Shown here piece after piece: positions 8,462 to 19,171 of a DNA stretch of 64,000 bases; positions within the stretch are counted from its first letter, which is position 1, and each line of letters opens with the position of its first letter. The DNA is taken from positions 105,145 to 169,144 of the forward strand of contig JAGBCL010000115.1 of the NCBI GenBank assembly GCA_018110825.1. Direction: 5' to 3'. Below the pieces are notes generated by a model, which did no database searches, was not told the origin of the DNA, and worked only from the letters and a program-made list of their open reading frames with translations. A program made the translations under genes and the position numbers. Source of the stretch: Oscillospiraceae bacterium. GTDB taxonomy: Bacteria; Bacillota; Clostridia; Oscillospirales; Ruminococcaceae.

Positions 8462-8832
8462 TACATTGTAGATTTTCTGATAAGAAGCTGAATTTCAGGC
8501 ATTAAATTTTTGCCGATTACAACAAAGGGCATTCCGTTTTCACGCAGCAAGGGTTCCATACTGTTAACCGAAAGCGGACGAATAATAACTACTCCATCAA
8601 CCTTTCTGTTTTCTACAACTCTTATCAGCTGAGAAAGGCCGTCTTTTTCGATGCCGATTATAATAGTGTCATAATTTATTACCACACACTTTCTTGCAAT
8701 ACCTGTAAGACAAGTCTGAAAGAACGGAGCTTCAGCATCATTGCTGTCCATAGTAATTACAACACCGATATTATATGTGCGGCTTTCCATGGAATATCTG
8801 ACGGCTTGATGAAGTGCACTCGTATGCAGGTT
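8461..8832 (-). pseudogene. LacI-family regulator remnant
   Basis: The open minus-strand frame (124 codons) matches only the junction and first half of a LacI/GalR effector domain: ALHQAVRYSMESRTYNIGVVI corresponds to the hinge-to-sensor junction, and KVDGVVIIRP and MPFVVIGK are the next two strands. The N-terminal helix-turn-helix is missing, cut off by an in-frame TAA just upstream, and the second half of the sensor is gone. A typical family member has about 330 residues. An ATG at 8790 could start a 109-residue product, but no DNA-binding or complete sugar-binding fold would result. The terminator directly after the stop suggests the original gene end was kept and the middle lost. Confidence 0.6.
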
Positions 8833-8972
8833 TTAAGGTGGAGGTTGCTTGTTGAGGATTTTATTGCGTGTATTTTTGGACAATTTTGTTAAAAAAACAA
8901 AAAAGTATTAACAAATGTAACAAAATTGTTGCTAATTTCGAAGAAAATATATACATAATTTTTAAAATATGA

Positions 8973-8978
8973 TATAAT
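8973..8978 (+). promoter_or_regulatory. Probable -10 of the chemoreceptor gene
   Basis: TATAAT lies about 70 bases before the start in very AT-rich DNA. No convincing -35 or sigma-D element is visible. Nothing else was seen in 8833-9048. Confidence 0.35.
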
Positions 8979-9048
8979 GTAATAAAATAATCATTTGGCT
9001 TCAAAGAATATATTAATTTATATGCAATTATAGTGAGGAGTTGTGGTT

Positions 9049-10932
9049 ATGCGCAAAATAATGATTAAAAAAATAATGGGAAGTGCAATTATTTCGGTTC
9101 TGCTGATGGCTATTCTTGTTTTTGTTTTTCAGCTTATGGTTTCCAGAAACAATGCGGCAATCACTTCAGATGAGCGACTTTCCGATGCGGTTTCCCGTAT
9201 CGCAGAAAGCGAGGTTACAATTTCAGAGCTTACTGAAAATCTTGATATCGAATACATATCAAAAGCCAATGCATTTGCTGAAATGATTAAGCTTAACCCT
9301 GACATAATTGAAGATGCGGGCGAGCTTGAACGAATCCGTGAAATGCTGGAGGTTGACGAACTTCATGTAACTGATGAAAAGGGTGTAATTTATTGGGGTA
9401 CTGTTCCGGGTTACTTCGGTTTTGACTTCAGCACATCCGAACAGACAAAGCCATTCCTTCCTATTCTTGAGGACAGCTCTATCGAAATTGCTCAGGAGGC
9501 GCAGCCGAATGGTACAGAGGGCAAGCTGTTCCAGTATATAAGCGTATCAAGACAGGATAAAACAGGTATTGTACAAATCGGTATGGAGCCTGTCCGCCTT
9601 ACAGAAACCCTTGCTGACAGTCAGCCTCATATTATTCTCGGCAATATCAAGGTAGGAACAAGAGGTACTATCTTTGCTGTTAAAAAAGCGGATATGACTA
9701 TTGCTGCATTTTATGATGAAGCATATATCGGCAAGGAAATATCTGAACTTGGACTTACCGAAGAAAGCTTCACAAAGAAGCTTAACAAGTCAAGCAATTT
9801 CGTGTTTTCAGGCAGTTCCTTCTTCTCAAGAGTAATTGAAATTGATGATTATTATCTGGCATCCCTTGTGCCTACAAGCGAGGTAATGGGTGAGGCTGCA
9901 CTGCTTACAGCTGTTGTAGCACTTCTGGCGCTTCTTGTTATCGCTGTACTTACAGTAATCGTTGTAAGAGTAGTTGATAAAAACGTTATCAAGGGTATGA
10001 CGGAAATCGGTGCAGCTGTAAAGGCAATCGGTGAAGGCGAACATGGTGTTGTTGTTGATGTCAATACTTGTGAAGAATTCAGCGTACTCAGCAACGGTAT
10101 TAACGGTATGCTGCACAATATTGAGGAAAATATCAATTCCGCCAACGAACTGAACAGTTCTATGTCTGAGCTTATCAGAAATATTGATGGCATTTCCCAC
10201 AGCATTAATCAGTATGCGGCAGAAATGGATAAGGTTTCAGGTCAGCTTTCTGATGGTGCTTCTACTCAGGCTTCTACAATACAGGAGCTTTCCTCAACAT
10301 TCTCTACTATCTCCAGAGAAGTAAACGGAAATGCGAAATCCGCAAAGAATGCAAATGCCATTGCTGCCCAGACCAGTGAACAGCTTCGTGAAAACCTTGA
10401 AAATATGGCAGATATGCAGGAGTCTATGAGACAGATAAGCGACGTATCACAGAAGATAAGCAATATTGTAAAGACTATCGAGGATATTGCTTTCCAGACA
10501 AATATCCTTGCTCTTAACGCATCCGTTGAAGCTGCACGCGCAGGTGTACACGGAAAGGGCTTTGCGGTAGTTGCTGACGAGGTAAGAAACCTTGCTACAA
10601 AATCTGCGGAAGCTGCTAAAAACACTACTGAGCTTATTGATGAAACACTTAAAGCAGTTGAAAACGGTACGGTTATCGTTGACAAGACAGCTGCAAAGCT
10701 TGATGAAACCAGCAACAGCATTGATAAGAGCACTCATCTTATTTCCGAAATTGCTGACGCTACAATAAAGCAGGCCAAGCATATTGATGAAGCGGTTGAA
10801 GGTATGACAAGAATATCTGAAGTTGTACAGAGCAATACCGAGATTGCATATAATGCTCAGCACACAGCAGAACTTCTTGATACTGAAGCAGGCAAGCTTC
10901 TTAAAATGGTAATGTCAAATAACGACAACTAA
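9049..10932 (+). CDS. Methyl-accepting chemotaxis protein
   Basis: This 627-residue chemoreceptor signals to CheA/CheW. TM1 lies at about 8-31, an extracellular Cache-like ligand domain at about 32-280 ([10 protein letters not shown] and QIGMEP blocks), TM2 at about 283-308, HAMP at about 309-362 and the coiled-coil signalling domain to the end. The hairpin tip ([32 protein letters not shown]) is the most conserved part and is intact. Ligand unknown. The start is ATG 9049, eight bases after GGAG; a GTG two codons upstream is too close. It is monocistronic. A second receptor lies at 53150-54862. Confidence 0.92.
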   Translation: MRKIMIKKIMGSAIISVLLMAILVFVFQLMVSRNNAAITSDERLSDAVSRIAESEVTISELTENLDIEYISKANAFAEMIKLNPDIIEDAGELERIREMLEVDELHVTDEKGVIYWGTVPGYFGFDFSTSEQTKPFLPILEDSSIEIAQEAQPNGTEGKLFQYISVSRQDKTGIVQIGMEPVRLTETLADSQPHIILGNIKVGTRGTIFAVKKADMTIAAFYDEAYIGKEISELGLTEESFTKKLNKSSNFVFSGSSFFSRVIEIDDYYLASLVPTSEVMGEAALLTAVVALLALLVIAVLTVIVVRVVDKNVIKGMTEIGAAVKAIGEGEHGVVVDVNTCEEFSVLSNGINGMLHNIEENINSANELNSSMSELIRNIDGISHSINQYAAEMDKVSGQLSDGASTQASTIQELSSTFSTISREVNGNAKSAKNANAIAAQTSEQLRENLENMADMQESMRQISDVSQKISNIVKTIEDIAFQTNILALNASVEAARAGVHGKGFAVVADEVRNLATKSAEAAKNTTELIDETLKAVENGTVIVDKTAAKLDETSNSIDKSTHLISEIADATIKQAKHIDEAVEGMTRISEVVQSNTEIAYNAQHTAELLDTEAGKLLKMVMSNNDN

Positions 10933-10983
10933 GATTTGTTTCATTTTCGTTGCTATTATACCATATATTTATGTCAATACACA

Positions 10984-11047
10984 AAAGCCGTACCCGATTA
11001 GTTTCGGATACGGCTTTCTTTATGTAATTCCCATTCTTTCTGCAACC
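10984..11047. repeat. Terminator plus 3' tail, copy A
   Basis: A hairpin (AAAGCCGTA...TACGGCTTT, one C/A mismatch) is followed by a stretch that on the minus strand reads LQVAERMGIT-stop. A closely similar unit in the same orientation stands at 50918-50984. The hairpin probably terminates the chemoreceptor gene; the tail looks like the 3' end of a lost gene. Confidence 0.55.
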
Positions 11048-11058
11048 TGCAGAACGCT

Positions 11059-12819
11059 TTAACAGAACAATATTTCATCTTCCAATGATTTCAGCAGCGG
11101 GTCAACGCCACTGACAACATTGACACTATAGACCTTGTCCCTGCGATTAGGCGTTTTAAGGACAAGCCGGCATTGATTTTCTTCTATAGTGCCGTCAGGA
11201 AAATTTAATTCTTTCTCCCCGAAACTTCCGCATTTCAGCAGCGAGTCTATATCCGATTTAAGCCTTACATCAATATGAAAATCATCAAAAACATCAATAC
11301 GCTCTACAATCAGATTGATGTCATATTTGTCAAGCTTTTCCTTGTTGATGATATCATCGAAAATCTCAATAACAGTTTTTGCACGACGGTTCACCTGCAC
11401 CATTGTGTTACGTTTATCAGCAGCCATTGTAAGCTGATTTTCCAATCCCGCAATTTTCAGCACAAGGTCATCAACCATTTCCGTGTAGGTTTCCGAAATA
11501 ATATCCTCACGGTCAGGGTTACGCATAATTTCTCTGATACGCTGCTGCTCAGTAAATTTCAGTTCAGCCTTTGCATTGTCAATCTGATTTTTTAGCGTTT
11601 CAATAATGTCATCACTGCTCTTCAAACAATCTTTTTCACTTTTCAGCGATTGTTCAAGCTTGTCAAGCATATTGGAACAGTTGTCACGAACCTTGCATAT
11701 ATAGGATTTCAATATATCATCAAGCATATCACAACGTATGTGATGAGAAGTACAGCCTTTAGTACCACGCTTGTGATAAGTTCCACAGGTGTACGCAGGC
11801 ACAAGGTCAAGTCTGCTCATAGAAAACATAGGCGAACTACAGTCACCGCAAAAAAGTATACCCGAATAAAAATTATCGTACTTCTTTACACCACGGTAAT
11901 GACTTGTGGAGCGTTGCTTTTTAAGCTCCTGCGCCTTTGCGAAAATCTTATCATCAATAATACCAGCGTGATTTTTCTCAAAAACAATGTGCTCCGCCTC
12001 GTCATTTTTGATGTCCTTGCCGTTAATGTTTTTACGCTTGTACTTTCCCTGACGAAGCGTACCAATATAAAAATCATTTTCAAGTATGGTCTGTATTGTA
12101 ATTATGCTCCATTCATTTTTTACAGCATGCTTGTACTCCTCACCCTTAGCTTCTTTGCGTTCCTTTTCAATAGATCTCGGAGTAGGAATATTAAGCTCGG
12201 TAAGATAATTCGCAATCTTCTTGTAACCCCAACCGTCAATGTAAAGCTCATAAATCTTCTGTACAATTTCAGCCGCAGGTTCATCAACAGTAAAATTCAT
12301 AGTCTTGCTGTTTGTTATAACATAACCATACGGAACAGAACAAATCCACTTGCCCTCATTCTGACGACGCTTTATAACCGACTTAACCTTTTTGGAAGTA
12401 TCGGTTACAGGCATTTCGTTTATGAGGAAACGGAACTGAATAGCCGTCCAGTCATCATCAGTAGGAAAGTCAATTCCGTCACCTATTGAAATAATACGAA
12501 CTCCCGCATCACGCAAATCTTCAAGCTCCACAAGTCCCTTGCTGTTACGCCTTGAAAAACGAGAAAAGTCCTTGATTATAAGAATGTCGATATCGTGATT
12601 GATAAGTAACGGACGTAATTTCTGATATGACTCACGCTGTTCAAAAGTGTACCCCGAACGATCTCTGTCCTCATAAAAAGTCAGTGTTGAACCTGAAAAG
12701 TGACGTTCTACAAAATCCTTGATAATCATTTTCTGATTTTCAATGGAAATGTTGTCCCTGTCAAGCTCTTCATCAACAGAAATTCGGCAATATCCTGCTA
12801 TATTATAAATCTTTTCCAT
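11059..12819 (-). CDS. Large serine recombinase (element integrase)
   Basis: This 586-residue site-specific recombinase integrates or excises DNA through a Ser-DNA bond. The resolvase catalytic domain (about residues 1-150) has the nucleophile Ser14 in YCRIS and the DFSRFSRR block. A Recombinase domain follows (about 165-290), then a zinc ribbon (CGDC about residue 326, a second Cys pair about 345-355) and a coiled coil (about 370-480). Domain order and length match phage or ICE large serine integrases. It lies at the left edge of a block of element-type genes, all on the same strand except the HTH gene, and its stop is followed at once by the 3'-tail repeat. A second such gene enters the window at 63181. 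Confidence 0.9.
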   Translation of the reverse strand: MEKIYNIAGYCRISVDEELDRDNISIENQKMIIKDFVERHFSGSTLTFYEDRDRSGYTFEQRESYQKLRPLLINHDIDILIIKDFSRFSRRNSKGLVELEDLRDAGVRIISIGDGIDFPTDDDWTAIQFRFLINEMPVTDTSKKVKSVIKRRQNEGKWICSVPYGYVITNSKTMNFTVDEPAAEIVQKIYELYIDGWGYKKIANYLTELNIPTPRSIEKERKEAKGEEYKHAVKNEWSIITIQTILENDFYIGTLRQGKYKRKNINGKDIKNDEAEHIVFEKNHAGIIDDKIFAKAQELKKQRSTSHYRGVKKYDNFYSGILFCGDCSSPMFSMSRLDLVPAYTCGTYHKRGTKGCTSHHIRCDMLDDILKSYICKVRDNCSNMLDKLEQSLKSEKDCLKSSDDIIETLKNQIDNAKAELKFTEQQRIREIMRNPDREDIISETYTEMVDDLVLKIAGLENQLTMAADKRNTMVQVNRRAKTVIEIFDDIINKEKLDKYDINLIVERIDVFDDFHIDVRLKSDIDSLLKCGSFGEKELNFPDGTIEENQCRLVLKTPNRRDKVYSVNVVSGVDPLLKSLEDEILFC

Positions 12820-12896
12820 TGTTGTTACCTCTTTGTATATTATCTATATAACATTGTAACACAAGTCATCTTTAATTGCAATATCAAAAAATAAAT

Positions 12897-12930
12897 AACC
12901 GACAGCTTCATTTATCTGAATCTGTCGGTT
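12897..12930 (-). terminator. Terminator after the small recombinase-adjacent gene
   Basis: A 9-bp stem (AACCGACAG/CTGTCGGTT) overlaps the stop; an ATTTATTTTTT run follows on the minus strand. Confidence 0.75.
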
Positions 12931-13135
12931 ATCCTGTTTTATTGTGTGACAGCAGTAATTCGGTGTTTGCAAGCAAGTCACCTGCTCCCGAATGAAACAC
13001 AACTGTGAAAAATCTTCGTGCACGGTATTCTTTCTTTATCTCTTCAACTGCTTCAAGAACCTCATCACTTTTACTGTCATCATTTGTAAGCCAAATTTCA
13101 ACTCTCCTTTTCTGTTCCAGAACATTGACTTCCAT
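12929..13135 (-). CDS. Small recombinase-adjacent protein, unknown function
   Basis: This 68-residue soluble protein starts MEVNVLEQKRRVEIWLTN and ends with a VVFHSGAGDL...LLSHN block. From memory, similar short proteins with V(V)FxSG and LLxxN motifs often stand beside large serine recombinases in clostridial elements; no function is known to me. The ATG at 13135 follows GAGGTG at good spacing. The open frame extends 55 codons further up, but that part is Cys/Trp-rich without a ribosome site and overlaps the end of the primase gene, so it is probably not translated. It has its own terminator. Confidence 0.6.
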   Translation of the reverse strand: MEVNVLEQKRRVEIWLTNDDSKSDEVLEAVEEIKKEYRARRFFTVVFHSGAGDLLANTELLLSHNKTG

Positions 13136-13250
13136 GGCATCACCTCTGATATCATATTTGACATCACGCAGCAGCTTTATTCGTACAACTGCTGCTGATG
13201 TCATAAATATAATATATAATTGAAGTAGGGAACTTAACCAACAGCAGTTA

Positions 13251-15020
13251 TCATGCTTGCACCAACTGTATGCAGGTGCGAACATTTGTCGGTTTGCCAT
13301 TAATTCTTGCTTTAGAAGGTTTGGAATTTGGAACCAGGGAAGTAAGAATTTTTGAAAAGTTAATGTTTGTTAATCTGCATGCCAGATTGTTTTGAGTGCA
13401 ATAAGCCATAAATGCGTTATAAAGCACGCCGATAGGTGTAAACACATCCTGTGAATTGATTATCGTGCATCTATCATTTAAAAATGAAAGCACCAATAAC
13501 ATATCACCGTCAGAACCCGAAGTGCAGTTATTCTCAGCATTTGCCACCCAGCACTCATCACCCTCAAAATAATAATTATTATGTCTTACTTCTGAAAAAG
13601 CAAGAATTGCCTTTGTAGCAATAGCTGATAATTCACGTCTGAGTTTATCAATAAGATAAATATCACGCATATTGTCAGGAATTCTGTTTTCACAAGGGAG
13701 AATTAACATTCTTCTGTAAAATGCTTCATCATCATATGTAATTTTTATCGGATAATTACTTCCGAAAAGCAGGTGACCATTGAAAACATAGTTGAACGTT
13801 GACATATACTTCATCTCACCAGTAACAATATCTCCGCCTGATAATCCCTTTATTCTTCCTACAACATCCTCATCAAATGGAATATTAGGCAGATCCATGC
13901 AGATGTTCACTGCTGAATTTGCAAGTCTTTCTCCATTGAAACGACCAAGCAGTTCCTTAGGAGTAAATGCGGTTACGTTTTCATCCTTTATAAGAAACTT
14001 AACCACATCTCCGAATGTACTCTTTCCTGATCCGCCTACTCCGATTAGGGCAACAATCCTCTTAGCTTTTACATCAGAGCTGAGTAATAAACCTAAAGCT
14101 TGCCAGAAACGTTTAATAAGTCTGGGATTGCCACTTGATAAATCATATAAATATTTATCAAAAACAGGACAACTTAAATCAGAAACAAAATTCGCTTCAA
14201 TAGCATGCTTAATAAAATAATGGGGTATCACATTAAGTCTGGTTTGATCATTTTCGAATGTCCGCGTATGAAGAAAGTATACACCATTGTTGAATACCAC
14301 CAAGTCATTTGCAGGCCACAGGTGCTGCTTTCCATCCATTGACATTGGAGGTATAAGATTAAGCATGGAATTAAGTATATGAGCGTCTCCTATTTCATGA
14401 AAAACAGACTCAAACTCACTCATACAAAGCCTCTTTAAAGCTGAAGCATTAAGAAGCTGATAATAATAGCCCGTCCATCTGTATACAGCGCTATCGTAAG
14501 CTATAATATTGTGCTTTCTAATAAGTTGCTTTCCAAGAATAGAAGGATTTGCTTTCTTTCTTCTGCTGGGTTGCCCAAGTTCTGCTGCAAAGCCTTGCAT
14601 TTGAGGTGTTGTATTAGTCACATTTGCAATATTACTGTAACCATTATTATTGCAGCAAAGCTGAGATATCTTGTTTAAGACCTCTAACGCGTTGCCTGTT
14701 ACTGAATGAGGGACAGAATTCTGTGCAAATGCAGGAAGAATATCTAAAACTTTCTGTGCCGTTGCAGTTTCTTCCTTCTCACGCACTATATCAATAGCCT
14801 CAGATGTATCAACTTTGACAGAAATAGGATTGATATAATTGCTGTCCTGTGGTTCTTCATGCTTGAAGATTTCACCGCCTTTTTTCACTTCAGCAGCTAC
14901 ATCAGCAAAAGTATTCACTTTTTCGCCCGCACTATTATATAGTGTGAACTTTGCTTCGGCAGACGCAAATCCGGCGTTGTTATTTTCGGGCATGATGATG
15001 CCATTTGTAATTTCATTCAT
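13251..15020 (-). CDS. P4-type phage/plasmid primase-helicase (SF3 ATPase)
   Basis: This 589-residue replication protein has an SF3/D5-like ATPase core. The Walker A loop is GVGGSGKS (about residue 325), the acidic B motif is VNICMDLPN, and the sensor segment is LLFGSNYPIKIT followed by FYRRMLILP. These are the marks of P4 alpha-like helicases that start replication of phages, plasmids and integrative elements. The first 150 residues are polar and of no family I recognise. A canonical primase active site is not evident, so it may act only as helicase or initiator. AGGAGG precedes the ATG and a sigma-A type promoter lies upstream, divergent from the HTH gene. Confidence 0.8.
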   Translation of the reverse strand: MNEITNGIIMPENNNAGFASAEAKFTLYNSAGEKVNTFADVAAEVKKGGEIFKHEEPQDSNYINPISVKVDTSEAIDIVREKEETATAQKVLDILPAFAQNSVPHSVTGNALEVLNKISQLCCNNNGYSNIANVTNTTPQMQGFAAELGQPSRRKKANPSILGKQLIRKHNIIAYDSAVYRWTGYYYQLLNASALKRLCMSEFESVFHEIGDAHILNSMLNLIPPMSMDGKQHLWPANDLVVFNNGVYFLHTRTFENDQTRLNVIPHYFIKHAIEANFVSDLSCPVFDKYLYDLSSGNPRLIKRFWQALGLLLSSDVKAKRIVALIGVGGSGKSTFGDVVKFLIKDENVTAFTPKELLGRFNGERLANSAVNICMDLPNIPFDEDVVGRIKGLSGGDIVTGEMKYMSTFNYVFNGHLLFGSNYPIKITYDDEAFYRRMLILPCENRIPDNMRDIYLIDKLRRELSAIATKAILAFSEVRHNNYYFEGDECWVANAENNCTSGSDGDMLLVLSFLNDRCTIINSQDVFTPIGVLYNAFMAYCTQNNLACRLTNINFSKILTSLVPNSKPSKARINGKPTNVRTCIQLVQA

Positions 15021-15061
15021 GAGAAATTACCTCCTGTAAAATAAATTTTTCGCTTTTTGGA

Positions 15062-15131
15062 TTTGGCCAAACCAGGAGCGTGATATTATTATAGCAGATA
15101 CGAATCGGCTTGTAAATTAGGTATATAACCA
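15062..15131 (-). promoter_or_regulatory. Primase promoter with palindromic candidate operators
   Basis: Minus strand: -35 TTTACA (15111-15116), 17-bp spacer, -10 TATAAT (15088-15093). The palindrome TTTGGCCAAA (15062-15071) lies just downstream and the imperfect palindrome GGTATATAACC (about 15120-15130) next to the -35. Both are candidate sites for the divergent HTH protein; this is inference. Confidence 0.55.
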
Positions 15132-15267
15132 AATTTTCGATATCAAAAATTCAATCGAATAAATTTAGTGTAAAAAATATCTATTTTTTACCTTTTAGTA
15201 TTTCTTTATTCATTTTATCTTGATATACTTCAATTATAAACACTAAATTTATACGGAGGAATATAAC

Positions 15268-16179
15268 GTGAAAGATGTATTATTAGAAAAAGCATTTTCC
15301 ACTATAAAAACTGATGAAGACGATTATATAAAAAGAATGGAGCAAGAAGAGAAAATTAAGAAAGCAAAATCAAAAGCGGCTTACGAAACCTCATTAATAG
15401 AGTATAAAACTTTACGAAATACTATAATTGAAATCATTGAAAAATATATTGTTGCTACCAAAGAAATAAAATTATCCACTCCTACTTCCGAAAAAAGTCA
15501 ACAGACACTTTATAAATGCATTGACCGAAAAATATATTGTAAAGAACAGCTCTACGCTGAGAAATTATTAATAAAATTGTTAAAAAGCCCCGAGGAAACA
15601 ATTGAAATTTCTTATAAAGATTTTGTAGATTACATATATATTTCTCATGGCGTCCACTTTGATATGTATTTAAATAAATTGCTTGAAGATAAAAATATAT
15701 CAAAAATAATTGATAATGCAATTGAAGAAAGTATACAGAACCCTTCTGCTAACATCAATGAATTAGCCAAACAAGCTCTTGTAAAAATAATAGGCATCAA
15801 AATCCGGCAAATAAGAAAAAGTCATTGTCATACATATGACTACTTATCTACACGTATTGGTATTAGTGTAGCTTACTTAAATAAAATCGAAAAGGGTGCA
15901 CTTAAAGAACCTTTAACAGGTGAAAAACTATATTTAATAAAGTTTTTTTATGATTGTTCTTGGCATTATTTGTTAGGGTTAGTGCCATTGAAAAAGGAAC
16001 TCGCAGAAGGTGGTATAGATTTTAGTGACATGATGTCTCCTCTCATACATTTACCAGTTAATTTAAGTCATTATGATTTAACAGAATTGTTTTTTAGAGT
16101 GTTACAAAAAAAGAATTTTAATGAAAAGAAACTATCTAGATATTTATTAAGGTTATTAATATCCAGTGACAAAGAATAA
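15268..16179 (+). CDS. HTH (Cro/CI-like) regulator with helical N-terminus
   Basis: This 303-residue protein has a Lys/Glu-rich, probably coiled-coil N-terminus (about residues 1-60), a mid region without known motif, and a Cro/CI-type helix-turn-helix at about 175-235 (IKIRQIRKSHCHTYDYLSTR then GISVAYLNKIEKG). It is the only plus-strand gene in the element block and is divergent from the primase, the usual position of an element regulator. Base composition is clearly more AT-rich than its neighbours, a sign of separate origin. GGAGG stands before the ATG. Confidence 0.65.
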   Translation: MKDVLLEKAFSTIKTDEDDYIKRMEQEEKIKKAKSKAAYETSLIEYKTLRNTIIEIIEKYIVATKEIKLSTPTSEKSQQTLYKCIDRKIYCKEQLYAEKLLIKLLKSPEETIEISYKDFVDYIYISHGVHFDMYLNKLLEDKNISKIIDNAIEESIQNPSANINELAKQALVKIIGIKIRQIRKSHCHTYDYLSTRIGISVAYLNKIEKGALKEPLTGEKLYLIKFFYDCSWHYLLGLVPLKKELAEGGIDFSDMMSPLIHLPVNLSHYDLTELFFRVLQKKNFNEKKLSRYLLRLLISSDKE

Positions 16180-16206
16180 CAGCTTAGGCACATAACCTAA
16201 GCTGTT
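16178..16206. terminator. Bidirectional terminator
   Basis: An 11-bp perfect stem (AACAGCTTAGG and complement) with T-rich plus-strand flank overlaps the stops of two convergent genes. Confidence 0.85.
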
Positions 16207-18892
16207 ATTTTCTCATATTCCTAGTATACCTGCACGCAGGATAATTACTGCATCCTATAAATTCACCATACTGCCCACTCCTTTTGCGTAACCTCCCCCC
16301 GCACAAAGGACAAATCCATTCCGTATTCCTCTGCTGATACCGCTGTTCATCAACCTGCGGCGGCTTCAGATATTGAGCGTACTCCGTGCAAAGTTCCTCA
16401 GCAAAACAAGACTTGTCCCTGCTTTTCAGCAGCAGCCATACCTTTTTCTTTGCTCTTGTCATTGCAACATAGAAAAGTCTGCGTTCTTCCGCAAAAGGAT
16501 AAATATCACTGCCATCAAGCAGAAGCTGAATAAGCGGGTCATCCTGAATTCTGCTTGGGAAGCCAAGTCCCTTTTTCTTGTTGTTGATAATGAAAACATA
16601 GTCAGCCTGCAAGCCTTTGGATTTGTGTGCAGTGAGTAACTCCATCTTCAAATCTGGACGGCTGTCCAATGTAACTCTACAAGTTTCCGTTTCCTTTACA
16701 TACTCAAGATTGAAGTTTGAATACTTGAACATATCCTTGTCAAAGCTGTATCTGCCGATGAAGAAAACCGTGCTGTTACGCTCCAACTCACAAACCTTTT
16801 CTTCCGCAAAACGAAGCATATTTTCCTCGTTGTAGGCTTCAATCACACCCAACGGAAAACTCATATCCTGAGAAGAAGTTTTAAGCAGCTTTCTTGTCTG
16901 ATTAGGATTTTTCATAATAAATCTGCTGCTTATTGCAATAAGATTTCTTGAAAAACGATAGGTGCTTTCGATTTTTGTAACAACCGTCCTGCCCCAGTAT
17001 TTTTCAAAGTTAAGAATAAATCCGATGTCGCTTCCTGCAAAACGATAAATACTCTGCCAGTCATCGCCAACGCAGAAAAGCTTGTACGGCGAACACTTAC
17101 GCAATTCTTTCAGCAATTCATATCTTGACACGGCCATATCCTGATATTCATCAACAATCACATACTTGTACTTGCTGACATACTTTCTCTCACGGACATA
17201 TTTTGCAGCAATCTGTATCATATCGTTGAAATCAATCTGATGGGTTTCCGTAAGCATTTTATCGTAATCTTCAAAAATAGGTGCAACAAGATTAAGCAGC
17301 GGAATATTTCTCGGAGAACGATTTGCCGCCCTTAAATCATCATAGGAATAGCCTCTCGACTTTGCAAGAGAAATAACCGTGCCGATTACATCATAAATAA
17401 CAGAAAGCATATTGCTGTTGTCCCTCTGCACCTCATTCCACAGCTCATCATCTGTTTTCGGAGTAAATTTCACACCCGACGCTTCAAGCTTTGACTGCAA
17501 TCTTTCGGTAAGCGCATTATCCTGCTTGTCGGCATAAGAAACCTCAACAAGCGTTGTACCTTTTTCGTTATGGATTTTACGTTTCCACGCCATACCCGCT
17601 CTATATTCGGACGTCGCACTTCCGCCGTGCTTTGCAGTAAAATATGACGGCACCTTACCATTCTTGTCAACCGCATAAAACTCAATGTAAATGCCATAAT
17701 CATCAAGATAAAAATCAGGGTGATAACCAGCGTACTCCTTATCTGCAACATCGTACTCATAAGGCTTTTCATAGGTGTAATTTATCCCGTTTCGATAAAG
17801 AAAATTGGCAATCTCCATTTCACAGTAACCCTTTACCGTTTCACGCTTGATTGTTATCGGCGGATTCACTTCAAGGTATTCGTCGTACTCCTTCTGTGAC
17901 TTCACATCAAAATGAGTAATGGATTTTGGCGGCGCAAAGAAACAATACGCAAGAAAACTGTTTTTGAAAACAGGATTATTTATATGCTTGCTGATACTTT
18001 GTTTTATATATTCACGAACAGATTTGGAGTAAATCGAAGAACATCTTCCGTTTACCTCAGTAATAATATCCGTGCCAAGTTTGTGAAAGGTTTTCACATC
18101 AAGCTTACAGCCTGTTTCGCTTTCAACACGCTCACGCATTTCATCAGCGGCTTTTCTTGTAAATGAAAGCAACAGCAATTCCTCAGGCTTGCATTTTCCC
18201 GTGCGGAGAAGATATTTTACCTTTCCGACAATCGTGGTGGTCTTGCCTGTTCCCGCACCTGCAAGAATAAGCTGATTGTCCGCATCGCAGATAATGCCGT
18301 CAAGCTGCTGGCTGTCAAGATACTTTCCCTCGACAGGCTGAACAACCTTGATAAGCTGTTTACGCATAATACGTTTTTCTTCAATCCGCACCTTGATTGC
18401 TTCATCCTTTTTATCAGCAACGTAATGAAACCTTTCAGCCGCATCACGTGCCGTACTTATAATTGTTCCTTGTTCCGTTCCGCTGTAACTCATAAGGAAC
18501 TCAGCGGCAATGCCTATTTTCTGATTACGTTTGAACCACGCTTCAAAGCCTTGCACATCATCATCGGATATATCATCAAGCTCGGCAAGCGCTTTTTCAG
18601 CGTAAGCAGAAAAATGCACGGAGAGGACCTCGGCTTTGACGTGATTGTAATTTATATATGTGTCCATTATAGGCTTCATACTTCCAGAAAAACGAATATT
18701 CTCTATACTTACATTTGCACTTCTGCATTTTTCCTTGTATTTATTGTAAAGAGGCAGATTTGACTTGTACCATTTTTCAAGCGGTTCAAGGTCAAGACTA
18801 TGAGCAAGCTGCAAGCTATTCTTCAAAGATACTGCAATAAACCCAGCCTTTATTGCATCGGTTAAGTCAACTGATATTACTGCTTGTGCCAT
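16205..18892 (-). CDS. UvrD/helicase IV-like SF1 DNA helicase with zinc finger
   Basis: This 895-residue ATP-dependent DNA helicase carries Walker [11 protein letters not shown] (about residue 215), motif [10 protein letters not shown], motif [18 protein letters not shown], motif [15 protein letters not shown] and motif [14 protein letters not shown]. Between motifs lies a PD-(D/E)xK-like insert ([17 protein letters not shown]), as seen in helicase IV relatives. The C-terminus has a topoisomerase-type zinc ribbon ([13 protein letters not shown]...CSNYPAC). Such proteins occur both in chromosomes and on mobile elements, where they serve recombination or defence. It sits between element genes and is probably transcribed alone, after AGGAGG. 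Confidence 0.85.
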   Translation of the reverse strand: MAQAVISVDLTDAIKAGFIAVSLKNSLQLAHSLDLEPLEKWYKSNLPLYNKYKEKCRSANVSIENIRFSGSMKPIMDTYINYNHVKAEVLSVHFSAYAEKALAELDDISDDDVQGFEAWFKRNQKIGIAAEFLMSYSGTEQGTIISTARDAAERFHYVADKKDEAIKVRIEEKRIMRKQLIKVVQPVEGKYLDSQQLDGIICDADNQLILAGAGTGKTTTIVGKVKYLLRTGKCKPEELLLLSFTRKAADEMRERVESETGCKLDVKTFHKLGTDIITEVNGRCSSIYSKSVREYIKQSISKHINNPVFKNSFLAYCFFAPPKSITHFDVKSQKEYDEYLEVNPPITIKRETVKGYCEMEIANFLYRNGINYTYEKPYEYDVADKEYAGYHPDFYLDDYGIYIEFYAVDKNGKVPSYFTAKHGGSATSEYRAGMAWKRKIHNEKGTTLVEVSYADKQDNALTERLQSKLEASGVKFTPKTDDELWNEVQRDNSNMLSVIYDVIGTVISLAKSRGYSYDDLRAANRSPRNIPLLNLVAPIFEDYDKMLTETHQIDFNDMIQIAAKYVRERKYVSKYKYVIVDEYQDMAVSRYELLKELRKCSPYKLFCVGDDWQSIYRFAGSDIGFILNFEKYWGRTVVTKIESTYRFSRNLIAISSRFIMKNPNQTRKLLKTSSQDMSFPLGVIEAYNEENMLRFAEEKVCELERNSTVFFIGRYSFDKDMFKYSNFNLEYVKETETCRVTLDSRPDLKMELLTAHKSKGLQADYVFIINNKKKGLGFPSRIQDDPLIQLLLDGSDIYPFAEERRLFYVAMTRAKKKVWLLLKSRDKSCFAEELCTEYAQYLKPPQVDEQRYQQRNTEWICPLCGGRLRKRSGQYGEFIGCSNYPACRYTRNMRK

Positions 18893-19171
18893 AGACGTGC
18901 CTCCTTTTTGGTATGATTTTAGTATAGCATTATTTTCATAAAGTGTCTACAATAATTTTGTTCCGCGTACCGCGTTCCGATAAAAAATAAACCTATTTAT
19001 ATGCTTTTTATATACTTTTATCGCGATAGATAATAATATAAATGGTTTAAAAACAATCGGAACAAGGAACAGCAGAACAATAATATCTGAAATAACATAT
19101 AAATAACCCGCTTCAAAAATCATATCATTACACAATGTCCCCCGAGCCATACGGTTCGGGGGACTCCCCTT
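18893..19171. other. Gene-free spacer with GC-rich hairpin
   Basis: This AT-rich spacer lies between helicase and resolvase. It contains a strong stem (GTCCCCCGA...TTCGGGGGAC) at 19137-19164 without a clear U-run. A 67-codon minus-strand frame (18947-19150) has no ribosome site and is not called. Confidence 0.5.

Noticed and set aside
11650-12489. 279-codon plus-strand frame opposite the large recombinase
   Set aside because: Composition is nonsense-like, there is no ribosome site, and the opposite strand carries a complete recombinase with all motifs.
18947-19150. 67-codon minus-strand frame with hydrophobic stretch
   Set aside because: No ribosome site, AT-rich spacer, overlaps a GC-rich hairpin.
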